64,000 bases of DNA. It comes from Dokdonella sp. (GTDB lineage Bacteria; Pseudomonadota; Gammaproteobacteria; Xanthomonadales; Rhodanobacteraceae). A program made the position numbers and the translations under genes. Under the pieces are notes generated by a model. The model had not been told where the DNA came from. It made no database searches and saw only the letters and a list, made by a program, of their open reading frames with translations. Positions 25,555 to 34,677 of this stretch are shown piece by piece (the stretch's first letter is position 1; every line of letters begins with the position of its first letter). Location: positions 1 through 64,000 of the forward strand of contig JAHCAR010000010.1 of assembly GCA_019634795.1 (NCBI GenBank), written 5' to 3'.

Positions 25555-26906
25555 CTTTTCCCACTTCTGACAGCATCGAGCTGCGAATAGTAAGAGCGTA
25601 TGTTTGCGGCAGCGGCAATAGGTGCTATTTTGTAGATCGCCCTATGTTCCCTAGTAAGCCACGCGTCCTCCCCCATATCGCCCTTGAACCATCGGCTAAA
25701 TGTGTCAACCAGACCACCCTTCACTCGCTCAATGAAGTTCTGTTGGGTATGCGCAACTTCATGAAATGCATCCGTCAAAGCGTCTAATGCTGCATCTGGG
25801 TAGTCAAACTCGAAATGCGATGAATTGAAGGTGATGTGTCCAGTAAGGCTCGTGTGCCCGGAATATTCCAGCGGCATTTCTTCGAGGCTGAATCGAATCG
25901 GCAGCATACAATCAGAGCACGACTCTAGAACAACTGCCACAGCGGCGCTGGCCTTTTCTGAATAGGAAAGGTCTGAATAGGAGTCATAGGACTTGCCAGA
26001 CAAAGTCCTAATAGTTCCTTTGGCATAGACGCCGAACTTCGTTCGGCTGCTCCTTTCGTGGCCACCTCTTATCGCCCTCCCCAACGCAAACTGAAACGCC
26101 GACGTTACCGCCCCATTAGCAAACTTCCCACCCCCGATCTCCGAGATAGTCCCCCCAACAACAGCCGCAACCACGGTCTGCATACCCGGACTCGAAGACG
26201 CCGCTTCCGGGATCGGAGCAAGGAACGTGCTGGCGCCGGCCGTGATGAAGGCATTGCCGAAGCGGCCACCCTGCATTTCGGCGAGGACGCCGCTAGTCAC
26301 TCCTGAGGCCAAGGCCAGCTTGGAGTAGGCGGCCAAGCCTTCCCCGCTCGTGATGTTGAGGCCCTCGGTCGAGAACTTCTGTCCTATTCCGTAGAAGGCA
26401 ACGGCGCTAATGCCTCCGACCACGGCGCCTTTCAAGGTACCCGATTGCACGGCCCCGGCAGCGAAGCCGCCGATGAACGAGGCGGTGTAGGCGCTGGTCG
26501 TAGTGGTTGCGATATTTGCCGCGTAATAGCCCGTGTAGCACGCGATCACGATCGCCACCACCGTCCTCAACCCCGCCTGCTCCTTCGCGCCCCAGTATCC
26601 GGTCGGATCGGTATAGGCCAGCGGGTTGTTGAACACGTAGGTGTAGCGATTCAGGCTCTGGCTGTTGCCCGGCGCCTGGATGAACGGATCGGCCTGCAGG
26701 AAGCGCCCGAGCTTCGGATCATAGATGCGCCCGCCCATGTGGACGATGCCGACCGCATCGACCTGCTCGTGGCCGGTATAGCCGTGACGGGTCGTATCGT
26801 TGAGCTCGTTGCCGAGGTTCACCGACCACGGCGTGGTCGCCGACCAGTCGACCACACGACGCTGGCCGAACGGATCGAAGCTCATGCGCGCGCTGGCGAC
26901 GAAACT
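25551..26906 (-). pseudogene. Orphan RHS C-terminal cassette with metallopeptidase-like tip
   Basis: About 451 residues remain. The first 75 are the end of an RHS core (GRIYDPKLGRFLQADPF, LNRYTYVFNNPLAYTDPTGY), which normally follows a barrel of more than 1000 residues. A Gly/Ala-rich, partly hydrophobic pretoxin region of about 170 residues comes next. The final 180 residues are the variable tip with HEVAHTQQ, an HExxH zinc-protease motif. The 5' part is absent: similarity stops at about 26906, where the transposase unit of 26994-27977 begins. An open frame continues to 27212 only because it is antisense to that gene. The last third is AT-rich. Without the RHS shell and a start it is probably silent, or a reserve cassette. 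Confidence 0.8.
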
Positions 26907-26993
26907 GGGACATCCAAAATTCCAGCAATACCCTACACCGCCAGTCAGAGATTTCCTACAGACTCCGCGTTCGCATGAGGGCATGCTGAGCGC
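26907..26993 (+). repeat. Left flank of the Y1 transposase unit
   Basis: RHS homology ends at the first base of this stretch. It begins with GGGACATCCAAAATTCC, an imperfect inverted-repeat sequence of the REP kind, and runs up to the transposase start. No matching sequence was found after the transposase stop. Confidence 0.4.
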
Positions 26994-27977
26994 ATGACTA
27001 CTGCACGTCGCCTCCTCGTCGATCCCGACACTCCTGGCTTCTATCACTGCGTTTCGCGGTGCGTGCGCCGATCCTGGCTGTGCGGGGTCGATCCTTACAG
27101 CGGCGTGTCCTATGAGCATCGGCGAGGATGGGTCGAGCAGCGCTTGCTGATGCTGGCCGAGCTCTTTGCCGTGGGCGTGTACGCCTATGCCGTCATGAGT
27201 AATCATGTGCATGTCGTGCTGCGGATCGATCCCACTGCGGCGGCCTCATGGAGTGACGAGGACGTTGCGATGCGTTGGGTGCGCCTGTTTCCGGCGACGA
27301 TGATGGGCGAGGTCGATGAGGCGGGTTGTCGGCTGAAGGAGGAGAACCTGCTCGGCAACGCGGATCGTCTGCAGGCATGCCGGCAACGTCTGGGCAGCCT
27401 CGCCTGGTTCATGAAGTCGCTCAATGAGCCGATTGCTCGACGTGCCAACGGCGAGGACGCCTGTACCGGGCGATTCTGGGAAGGCCGCTACAAGTGCCAG
27501 GCCCTGCTCGATGAAGCCGCCGTGCTCAGCTGCATGAGTTACGTCGATCTGAATCCGATTCGCGCCGGCATGGCCGAGAATCTGGAGTCTTCGGCCCACA
27601 CCAGCGCAGTTCAGCGTATCGAAGCCGTGCGATCCGGCGCCTCCCGTGCCAAGGCGCCACTGTCATCGCTCAACGTCGCCGTGACGGCTGCCTACCTGCC
27701 GATCACCACCGAAGACTATCTCGATCTCATCGACTGGACCGCCAGAATGAGCCGACCCGACAAGCGCGGCAGTATTGCTGCGACTGAACCCGCGATCCTG
27801 CGCAAGCTGGGACTCTCCGAACATCAATGGCACCAGCAGATGCTCGGCACCGAAACCCGCTACTGGCGGGCCATCGGCTCGACCCGCTCACTGATCGAGA
27901 AGGCCGCGGCCATCGGACAGTCCTGGCTCAAGGGCCTTGGTAGTGCCCAGTTGCTGGTGCGAAGACAAACGGCCTGA
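26994..27977 (+). CDS. Y1 (HUH) transposase family protein
   Basis: 327 residues, larger than and only distantly related to the RAYT at 24254. Signatures: LVDPDTPGFYHCVSRCVRR, the HUH motif in MSNHVHVVLRID, GRFWEGRYKCQALLDEAAV with a candidate tyrosine, and YVDLNPIRAGMA. The C-terminal 120 residues are specific to this subgroup. It disrupts the RHS gene on its left. The ATG at 26994 fits the family start. Confidence 0.9.
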   Translation: MTTARRLLVDPDTPGFYHCVSRCVRRSWLCGVDPYSGVSYEHRRGWVEQRLLMLAELFAVGVYAYAVMSNHVHVVLRIDPTAAASWSDEDVAMRWVRLFPATMMGEVDEAGCRLKEENLLGNADRLQACRQRLGSLAWFMKSLNEPIARRANGEDACTGRFWEGRYKCQALLDEAAVLSCMSYVDLNPIRAGMAENLESSAHTSAVQRIEAVRSGASRAKAPLSSLNVAVTAAYLPITTEDYLDLIDWTARMSRPDKRGSIAATEPAILRKLGLSEHQWHQQMLGTETRYWRAIGSTRSLIEKAAAIGQSWLKGLGSAQLLVRRQTA

Positions 27978-28094
27978 ACGCGCCTGCCAACAGTCGGATG
28001 CCACGCGCGTCGGGGTTGGGGGTGGCCGCAGATGCGGGACCGAGCTGACAGTCCGAGGATATTCGCCTCGGTGACGCCGCTCTCTGTCCTTTCC

Positions 28095-28664
28095 TCACCC
28101 TCTCCCGTCACCAGCCCCTTGCCTGCAGCGCGCCGACTGCCGGCTCGGCTCTTTCGTCTTACAGCTTCCGAATTGTGCGTGTCCCGGTTGTTGCTCCACG
28201 GAACCCGCGTGAGTCAGCGTCTCGGCGGTCGCCGAGGTCGCCGTATGCTTGTAGAACTTTGCCTTCCAGTTGCCATCGGGCTGGAGCGCGGTCATGTTCG
28301 TCGCCAGCCAGATCGGTTTTCCCTCGTGCGAGTAGGTGAACAGAATGGCCTTCACGCTGAGGCGGTCGTCGCTATAGATGAACTCCCATCCCGTACCACC
28401 CCGCATGACGTTTGCCCAGGCACCGGGGTTGATGGCGGTCGAACCTGCTTCCCAAGGATCCGTATTCTCGTCCACGCAGGTTGCCGCGGCCGTGGCGGCG
28501 TCCGGGACCGACACATCTATTGCCCAGTTGTCCACAGCCCTCGCAGGATGCGAAAGCGTCAACAGGCCAAACAGGGCACCCACGGTCACATACGCCCTCA
28601 AAGTATCGACGGAAGGCAGACTCAGCCGGCGGATTGCACAAAGCAAGGTCGATTCAAACGGCAT
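28095..28664 (-). CDS. Exported protein of unknown function, possibly truncated
   Basis: 189 residues. A signal peptide ends near LSHPARA, then a small domain follows with GTGWEFIYSDDRLSVKAILF and SHEGKPIWLATNM, which looks like the GWxF...GxPxW strand pairs seen in some xanthomonad surface proteins. From about residue 150 the sequence turns into low-complexity, Arg/Gln-rich text (SCKTKEPSRQSARC). This suggests that the original C-terminus was lost beside the transposase unit. No enzyme motif is visible. Confidence 0.5.
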   Translation of the reverse strand: MPFESTLLCAIRRLSLPSVDTLRAYVTVGALFGLLTLSHPARAVDNWAIDVSVPDAATAAATCVDENTDPWEAGSTAINPGAWANVMRGGTGWEFIYSDDRLSVKAILFTYSHEGKPIWLATNMTALQPDGNWKAKFYKHTATSATAETLTHAGSVEQQPGHAQFGSCKTKEPSRQSARCRQGAGDGRG

Positions 28665-29356
28665 CTGAAGATCACTCCAAAAATTGATGTGCTGATCAAT
28701 GGATAGCCATGCCCGTCCGGCCCGAACACCCGCGAGGCACTCGGATACCTATGGGGCCGGTATCAATTCAGGTGGTTGGGCAAGCGGATTTCCGGAAACC
28801 CGATCGGGGTCGGCCCAAGCCGAACTTTCCGTGAGCGCGATGCGCAGAGATGGGCGCCGGGACTTGCAGTGATTCGGGCAGAAGATGCCGAGCGGGCAAA
28901 GAATGCGCGACCAGGTTCCGTCCTGACGGGCAATGCTCGGCGAAGCGGGGATGCAGGTGCAGATGGATCAAATGTCCGCCGCGGCCAGGCAGGGAGGCAT
29001 CTGGAGAGCACATGCGTGCAACGCGGTCGTGGGCACGACGACTTGCACGCGAGCCGAACGGATCGAGCAATCGCCCGCGTGGATTCGCCACCACCGAATG
29101 GCGAAGATTGAAAAGCGAAGACATGGAGGTCGTTCCCGAATCGAGATCCCGAAAATTTCCGGCTTGTTGCACCGGCCCAAATTCCGTTTCGTGAGGATCC
29201 TCCTGGAACTCTCGAAAGTCGCGGTTAGCACTCCCCCCTGCGCGACCGTCGAAGAATACCTTCGCCACTTGCATGAATCAAGAATTGATGTGTTTACCGT
29301 TTGTGTGCATCTGTATTGCAATACCGCTACTGCCAGCAACTGCCAGGCAAATCAAG
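28665..29356. other. Long stretch without a recognisable gene
   Basis: Nearly 700 bases upstream of the exported gene and downstream of the S8 protease. Several frames of 80-240 codons exist but overlap each other, lack family motifs and have composition expected of antisense frames. It may hold decayed sequence; a promoter for 28095-28664 should lie near 28665-28740. Confidence 0.5.
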
Positions 29357-29386
29357 AAAAAAGCCCGGGCATGCCCGGGCTTTTTG
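29357..29386 (-). terminator. Rho-independent terminator of the S8 protease gene
   Basis: AAAGCCCGGGCATGCCCGGGC is a near-perfect GC stem with T runs on both sides (TTTTTTC on the minus strand, CTTTTTGG on the plus strand). It lies 23 bases after the protease stop and could work in both directions. Confidence 0.9.
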
Positions 29387-29408
29387 GGTTCAACTTCGAA
29401 AGCGAATC

Positions 29409-31793
29409 CTATTGGCGACGGACCGCCATCGTGATGTGCGCCGGTGGAGCAAGGCTGCCGGCTTCGGTGAAGTTGACCTGGCCAAACACAATCCCGCCAG
29501 TAGATGCCGTAGTGGTGGCGGTAATCGTGATGGTCTGGGTTTCGGGCGTGACCGGGTTGTCGAAATCACCGTTGAATATCGTGTCCGATGCGTGGATTCC
29601 CGCTCCGGTAAACGAGAATGTGGTTGGATTGACAACCACGTTAACGCCGGCCGGCTGATCCACAGACACGTTCCAGGTGGTCGGGCCTTGGTGCGCGTTG
29701 CGCAGGACACGGGTCCAGACGTAGGACGGCGTGCCGGCGCTGAGGCCGACATTGCGCACGGCCGGCAGGTTCAGTGTCTTCAGGTTGATCGAGCCACCAC
29801 TCGGATTGGCCGCGAGGAAGTTGGCGACGGTTTCGTTCATTACGAAGCCGGCCCTCGCGGCGCGCGTCAGATCGACCCGACCGCTGCCGACGTCGTCAAC
29901 GTTCCACGGCGTCACGCCGTCTTCCTTGGTACCGTTGGTCACGGCGGTCAACATCAGGGCCGACTTGACCTCGATCGGGGTCCAGGTCGGTTGGGCTGCG
30001 CGGACCAGCGCGGCGGCGCCGGCCGTGTGCGGGCTGGACATCGAAGTGCCACTCTCGATCTTGTAATCGGCGCCGCCATCGAGCGGCGTCCAGGCCGCCC
30101 AGATGTTGACGCCGGGCGCCGTAATGTCGGGCTTGGTCGTATCCTGCAGACCGCCGGCGGTTCCGGGAGTCGGACCACGGAAACTGAAGCCCGCCAGCAC
30201 ATCGCCCTGCAAATTCCCGATGGCCGGATCGACCAGGCTCGTGATCGTCGGCGTCGCACCGTTGGCATTGATGAATGCCGCCATGGCCAGACCATCCGCC
30301 TGGGTGATGCTGTAGGCGGGAATGCTCGACGTCTGCGAGCTGGTGTCCATGTTGATGAAGCCGAACGTGTTGTTGTAGATGAAGACGGCTGAAGCACCCG
30401 CAGCGGCGGCCTTGTCGATCTTCAGGAAGAACGAACAGGCTCCGCGGGAAATCAAGGCCACGGCGCCGTTGAAATAGTTGGGCGGATAGGCCGGGTCGGT
30501 ATCACAGGCCGTCACCGGCTGGCCGGCATCGGGCAACTTGATCTGCACGTTGGAGAACGGCACCGGTGCGGGCGTGATCGAACCGGTGGTCGCGATCAGG
30601 TTCTGGGTATTCGCCGGTGGCGAACCGGGGCCGACTGCGCTGAGTCCGGCGCCGTAGTTCTTGTCCTGCTGGGACGCGGCCACGGTCATGGTCCAGGGGC
30701 CTCTATGGTTGACCTGCCCGACCGGGTTGGTGATTGATGCCGACGTGTTGCCCGCCGATGCGGCGACGAAAATGCCGGCATTGACCGCATCGAGGAAGGC
30801 ACGATCTCCGTCGCCCGTCGTCCACGGACTGTTGCCGCCACTGATCGAGAAATTGATGGCCTTCACGTCGCCATCGGCAATCGCTGCATTGATCGCGGCG
30901 ATCGTATCGGACGTGGCGCACTGACCGGTCGGCGTGTTGCAAACCTTGTAGCTGCGTATTCCGGCGCAGGGTGCAACACCCGAAATCTGCGTATAGGGTG
31001 CCGGCACATTGGGCGACGGCGATGCCGCATTGGTCACCGCATTGCCGCCAGCCGTGCTGGACGTATGCACACCATGGCCGGAAGAAACCGGATCCGCCTC
31101 CGGATTGGCGCCGGTGCAGGTCGAGCCGCTCGACGTTTCGCAGCTCACTGCACTGAGCAGCTTGTGGTTGCCCGGCCCGAATCCGCAGCTGGCATCGTCG
31201 GCATAGGACGGATGCGAAGAATTGATGCCGCTGTCGAGCACGCCGATGACGACGCCCTGACCGCGCGTGGACGCGCCGCCCGGTACCGATGTGCCGTTCC
31301 AGATCGTATCGGCGCCGATGAATGTCGGGCCTCGGTAGGTATCCATTGGGTAGGCCACGTCAACGACGACGGATTTGATACCCGGCAGCCGCGCGACCTT
31401 GGACGCTTCGTCGGCGGTCAACTGCGCGGCGATGCCGCTCTGGGTCAGATCGAAACTGTGCGTGATGGTCGGATTGCGACCCAGCGACTGCCTGATGGTG
31501 TCGATATGCTCGGCTTGCAGGGTCGCGAGTCGAGCCACGTAGGCGCGCACATCGCTGGACTTCGCATCGAAATGCGTGCCGTCGCCCTTGGCTGCGGTGG
31601 CGCGCAATGTGCCGTCGCCGCCCTTGTAGTACATCGCGCCAGGTTCCGTGAATTCGATCAGATACGACTGGGTGGCCGAAGTCGTGAATGCATCGCTCGC
31701 AGCTGCGGCGTCTGCCGTGGCTACCCAAGCGCTACCGCCGAGACACGCGCCAATGACGGCAGCGAGTGCCGTTACTCGAAAAGTTGTAGCCAT
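29409..31793 (-). CDS. Secreted S8 (subtilisin-like) serine protease with inhibitor prodomain and PA insert
   Basis: 794 residues. A signal peptide is followed by an I9 inhibitor-type prodomain (about 42-150; SYLIEFTEPGAMYY). The catalytic domain has D187 (IGVLDSGIN), H240 (SGHGVHTSS), oxyanion N349 (AASAGNT) and S584 (SGTSMSSPH). A protease-associated domain is inserted at about 405-525. A C-terminal beta domain (about 660-794) resembles the Fn3-like region of such proteases. It is therefore an extracellular or surface protease made as a zymogen. A sigma-70-like promoter stands upstream and a strong terminator downstream, so it is a single-gene unit. Confidence 0.95.
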   Translation of the reverse strand: MATTFRVTALAAVIGACLGGSAWVATADAAAASDAFTTSATQSYLIEFTEPGAMYYKGGDGTLRATAAKGDGTHFDAKSSDVRAYVARLATLQAEHIDTIRQSLGRNPTITHSFDLTQSGIAAQLTADEASKVARLPGIKSVVVDVAYPMDTYRGPTFIGADTIWNGTSVPGGASTRGQGVVIGVLDSGINSSHPSYADDASCGFGPGNHKLLSAVSCETSSGSTCTGANPEADPVSSGHGVHTSSTAGGNAVTNAASPSPNVPAPYTQISGVAPCAGIRSYKVCNTPTGQCATSDTIAAINAAIADGDVKAINFSISGGNSPWTTGDGDRAFLDAVNAGIFVAASAGNTSASITNPVGQVNHRGPWTMTVAASQQDKNYGAGLSAVGPGSPPANTQNLIATTGSITPAPVPFSNVQIKLPDAGQPVTACDTDPAYPPNYFNGAVALISRGACSFFLKIDKAAAAGASAVFIYNNTFGFINMDTSSQTSSIPAYSITQADGLAMAAFINANGATPTITSLVDPAIGNLQGDVLAGFSFRGPTPGTAGGLQDTTKPDITAPGVNIWAAWTPLDGGADYKIESGTSMSSPHTAGAAALVRAAQPTWTPIEVKSALMLTAVTNGTKEDGVTPWNVDDVGSGRVDLTRAARAGFVMNETVANFLAANPSGGSINLKTLNLPAVRNVGLSAGTPSYVWTRVLRNAHQGPTTWNVSVDQPAGVNVVVNPTTFSFTGAGIHASDTIFNGDFDNPVTPETQTITITATTTASTGGIVFGQVNFTEAGSLAPPAHITMAVRRQ

Positions 31794-31884
31794 TGCCAGA
31801 CTCCAGGAAAGATGCTTGAAAGCGGGAGATATACCGGTCCGTCACGCCTTTCGGACAATCGCGAACGACCTGCAAGGACGCATT

Positions 31885-31913
31885 CTTATAGCACCCGTTA
31901 CGGCACCGATCAA
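31885..31913 (-). promoter_or_regulatory. Promoter of the S8 protease gene
   Basis: On the minus strand TTGATC and TATAAG are separated by 17 bases, close to the sigma-70 consensus. They lie about 90-120 bases upstream of the start codon, leaving a leader of roughly 85 bases. Confidence 0.6.
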
Positions 31914-32077
31914 ATGAACGAAATTGACCAGAAAGCGAGGAATCAGGGCACTCTTGCCATGCGCGGGAGTAGGGTCTGGCAGCGTCCGGCAATGGCTCCA
32001 CCGAGCGACCGAACCGGAGCCCATGCTTGCGACGGACGGGTTCGATGTCGGACCGCCGCGCAGTAACGAACCAGAGA

Positions 32078-33988
32078 TCAGCCGTTCAGAAAACGCAGGA
32101 CCGGTTCGAGATCACGGGTTCGCGGAAACGCCGGCAGGCTGTTCAGGAAGATGCGGCCATAGCTCTTCGAACTGAGGCGCGGATCGCAGAGCACGAGCAC
32201 GCCACGGTCGTTGATGTCGCGGATCAGCCGGCCGGCGCCCTGCTTGAGTGCGATCACGGCGTTCGGGATCTGCCATTCGACGAACGGGTTGAGACCCGAC
32301 TCGCGCAGCGATTCGAGGCGGGCGACGAGGACCGGATCATCCGGCGCCGCGAACGGCAGCTTGTCGATGACGACGACGCTGAGGGCCTCGCCAGCGACGT
32401 CGACGCCTTCCCAGAAGCTGGCCGCGCCGAGCAGCACACCGTTGCCGGATTCGCGGAAGCCGCCGAGCAGCTGGTGGCGCGGTGCCGTGCCCTGCACGAA
32501 CAGCGGGTACGGCACGCGGCCCTCGAGCAGTTCGGCCGCACGACGCAGGGCGCGATGCGAGGTGAACAGCAGGAAGGCGCGGCCGTTCGAGGCCTCGAGC
32601 ACGGGCAGTACCGCCTCGATCATCCTGGCCGTGTAGTCGGGCGTGTTCGGCTCGGGCAGTCCACGCGGCAGATAGGCCAGGGCCTGCTTCGCATAATCGA
32701 ACGGGCTGTCCAGGCACAGCGAGTGCGGGTCTTCGAGGCCGAGCTGGCGCGAAAAATGATCGAAGCGCCCGGCGATCGACAGCGTGGCCGAGGTGAAGAT
32801 CCAGGCCGCATGGCTTTGTTCGCGCAGTTCGCGCAGCGGCTGCGACAGATCGAGCGGCGTTGCGTGCAGGGCGAAGCCGTGCGGACTGAGCTCGTACCAG
32901 TGCACCGAGTCGCGCGCGCTGCTGTCGCAGAGATGGGCCAGGCGCGCGTGCATCTGGGTGGCCCGTTCGTGCACGGCCGCGAGGCCGCGGCTGCGCTCGG
33001 CATGCGCGGCGAGGCCGCTGCCGAGCTCCTCGAGGGCGACCCGGACGCCGTCGAGTTCGCGCTCGACCTCGGCATCGCGTTCGATGACGAGGAACGCGGC
33101 CTTGGGCGGGAAGCGGTCCATGGCCAGGCGCAGGCGACGCACGGCCGGCGTGATCGCCTCGATCAGCGGCTGCAGGGTGCCGAGCGCGCCGGTCACTGCG
33201 GCGCACTCGGCGAGGGCGTCGCTGGCCAGTTCGGTCAGCTGGCGCGCGGTCAGGGTGATCGAGAAGAACTGGCCGGCCAGTTCGGGAATCTGGTGCGCCT
33301 CGTCGAGGATGAAGGCCTGCGCGCCGGGCAGGATCTCGCCGAAGCCTTCCTGCTTGATTGCGAGGTCGGCGAACAGCAGATGGTGGTTGACGACGACGAG
33401 GTCGGCTTCCTGCGCGGCTCGGCGCGCCTTGACCACGAAACAGTCGGCGAACATCGGGCACTCGCTGCCGAGGCAGTTCTCGGTGGTCGAGGTGACCCGC
33501 GGCCACAGCGGCGAGTCTTCCGGCAGTTCGGCCAGCTCGGCGCGGTCGCCGCTTTTCGTCGTGCCCGACCAGGCGTGGATCGTCTGCAGCTGGGCGACCT
33601 GCTCGCGGCTGGCGAAACGGCCATCATTGCGCGCCTGGTCGAGACGGTGCAGGCAAAGATAGTTCGCACGCCCCTTGAGCAGGGCCGTCGACAGGCGCGC
33701 GCCGAGCACGCTGCGCACGCGCGGCAAGTCGCGGTGGAAGAGTTGGTCCTGCAGGGCCTTGGTCCCGGTCGAGACGATCACGCGCTTGCCCGAAAGCAGG
33801 GCCGGCACGAGGTAAGCGAAGGTCTTGCCGGTGCCGGTGCCGGCCTCGGCGATCAGGGCATGGCGCTCGTCGATCGCCGACGCCACGGCGACGGCCATGG
33901 CCTGTTGCACGTCACGCGGCACGAAGCCCGGCACCTCGCGGGCGAACGGCCCGTCGGCACCGAGCAGTGCGTCGACGTGGTCAGTCAT
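32078..33988 (-). CDS. yoaA: DinG/YoaA-type XPD-like DNA helicase
   Basis: 636 residues, the YoaA length. It is a 5'-3' superfamily 2 iron-sulfur helicase linked to DNA repair. Walker A is EAGTGTGKT and the DEAH box is ILDEAHQIPE. The Fe-S cysteines are in NYLCLHR and ENCLGSECPMFADCF. C-terminal motifs include LFTSHRALRR, GAASFWEGVDVAGE and QGAGRLIRD. It lacks the exonuclease domain found in Gram-positive DinG. The lipoprotein and PBP1b genes lie upstream on the same strand. Confidence 0.93.
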   Translation of the reverse strand: MTDHVDALLGADGPFAREVPGFVPRDVQQAMAVAVASAIDERHALIAEAGTGTGKTFAYLVPALLSGKRVIVSTGTKALQDQLFHRDLPRVRSVLGARLSTALLKGRANYLCLHRLDQARNDGRFASREQVAQLQTIHAWSGTTKSGDRAELAELPEDSPLWPRVTSTTENCLGSECPMFADCFVVKARRAAQEADLVVVNHHLLFADLAIKQEGFGEILPGAQAFILDEAHQIPELAGQFFSITLTARQLTELASDALAECAAVTGALGTLQPLIEAITPAVRRLRLAMDRFPPKAAFLVIERDAEVERELDGVRVALEELGSGLAAHAERSRGLAAVHERATQMHARLAHLCDSSARDSVHWYELSPHGFALHATPLDLSQPLRELREQSHAAWIFTSATLSIAGRFDHFSRQLGLEDPHSLCLDSPFDYAKQALAYLPRGLPEPNTPDYTARMIEAVLPVLEASNGRAFLLFTSHRALRRAAELLEGRVPYPLFVQGTAPRHQLLGGFRESGNGVLLGAASFWEGVDVAGEALSVVVIDKLPFAAPDDPVLVARLESLRESGLNPFVEWQIPNAVIALKQGAGRLIRDINDRGVLVLCDPRLSSKSYGRIFLNSLPAFPRTRDLEPVLRFLNG

Positions 33989-34097
33989 GGCCGGCGCATC
34001 CGCTCAACAACGGCGGCGGGTCGCGCCGGTGCTCACGCGCAGCCACGCAAACGGACTCCAGGCCTGCCTGCACGCCAGCGCGCCTGAGCGGCGCCGC

Positions 34098-34634
34098 TCA
34101 AAGGCGAACGGGCCGCTTGACCTTGCACTGATCGCGCTTGGCTTCGGCGACGGCGCGGTAGTCGGCATCGTTGAAGATCTTGCGCGCCTCGACGATGGTC
34201 TGCCAGTTCTGCACGCAGAGGGTGCCGACCTGCGGACCCTTCTTGAAACTGTCGTAGGCGAGCTTTTCCGCCTTGACCGTCTCGCCGCGCAGGAATTCGA
34301 TCTCGGCTTCGTACTGGAGCAGGTCGGGCGCATCGGGGGCCAGGGCACGCGCCTTGCTGATGGCCGCGTAGGCGGCGTCGAGCTGTTGCTGCTTTTCCGC
34401 CGCCCGGGCCTGGGCCAGAAAGCCCTCCACGGCCGGATCACGCAGCGGGTTGACCTGCAGGGCGGAATCCTCGCCCGCGTTCGCCGCGCGGATCGCCTGC
34501 ACGGCGGCGACCAGATCGGCATCGGGGCGCGTCAGGGCCGGCTTTTCCGTCTGGCTGCGGGTCGAACAGGCACCGATAACGAAGGGGAACAGGCACAGGA
34601 TCGGCCAGCGGGCCGCGCGAATTGCGGGAATCAT
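34098..34634 (-). CDS. Lipoprotein with TPR-like helices
   Basis: 178 residues from the ATG at 34632-34634. The signal peptide ends in a lipobox (FVIGAC). The mature part contains paired amphipathic helices (FLAQARAAEKQQQLDAAYAA, then ISKARALAPDAPDLLQYEAE) like a tetratricopeptide repeat. It starts 43 bases after the PBP1b stop in the same direction and may help that synthase; E. coli PBP1b is also served by a lipoprotein (LpoB), but no LpoB homology is seen here. The partner role is inferred only from position. Confidence 0.75.
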   Translation of the reverse strand: MIPAIRAARWPILCLFPFVIGACSTRSQTEKPALTRPDADLVAAVQAIRAANAGEDSALQVNPLRDPAVEGFLAQARAAEKQQQLDAAYAAISKARALAPDAPDLLQYEAEIEFLRGETVKAEKLAYDSFKKGPQVGTLCVQNWQTIVEARKIFNDADYRAVAEAKRDQCKVKRPVRL

Positions 34635-34677
34635 GAAAGGCAGGGTCTGGCTGTCGGACGATCCGCCTAGCATAGCG

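Noticed and set aside
26445-26978. Plus-strand frame of 177 codons opposite the RHS cassette
   Set aside because: Composition of an antisense frame (Arg/Ala/Gly-rich) and the opposite strand carries clear RHS motifs.
26906-27212. N-terminal extension of the RHS frame
   Set aside because: Antisense to the start of the Y1 transposase and without RHS character; the frame is open by chance.
28768-29274. Minus-strand frame of 168 codons in the gene-poor stretch
   Set aside because: No motif, overlaps several equally long frames on both strands and has no ribosome site.
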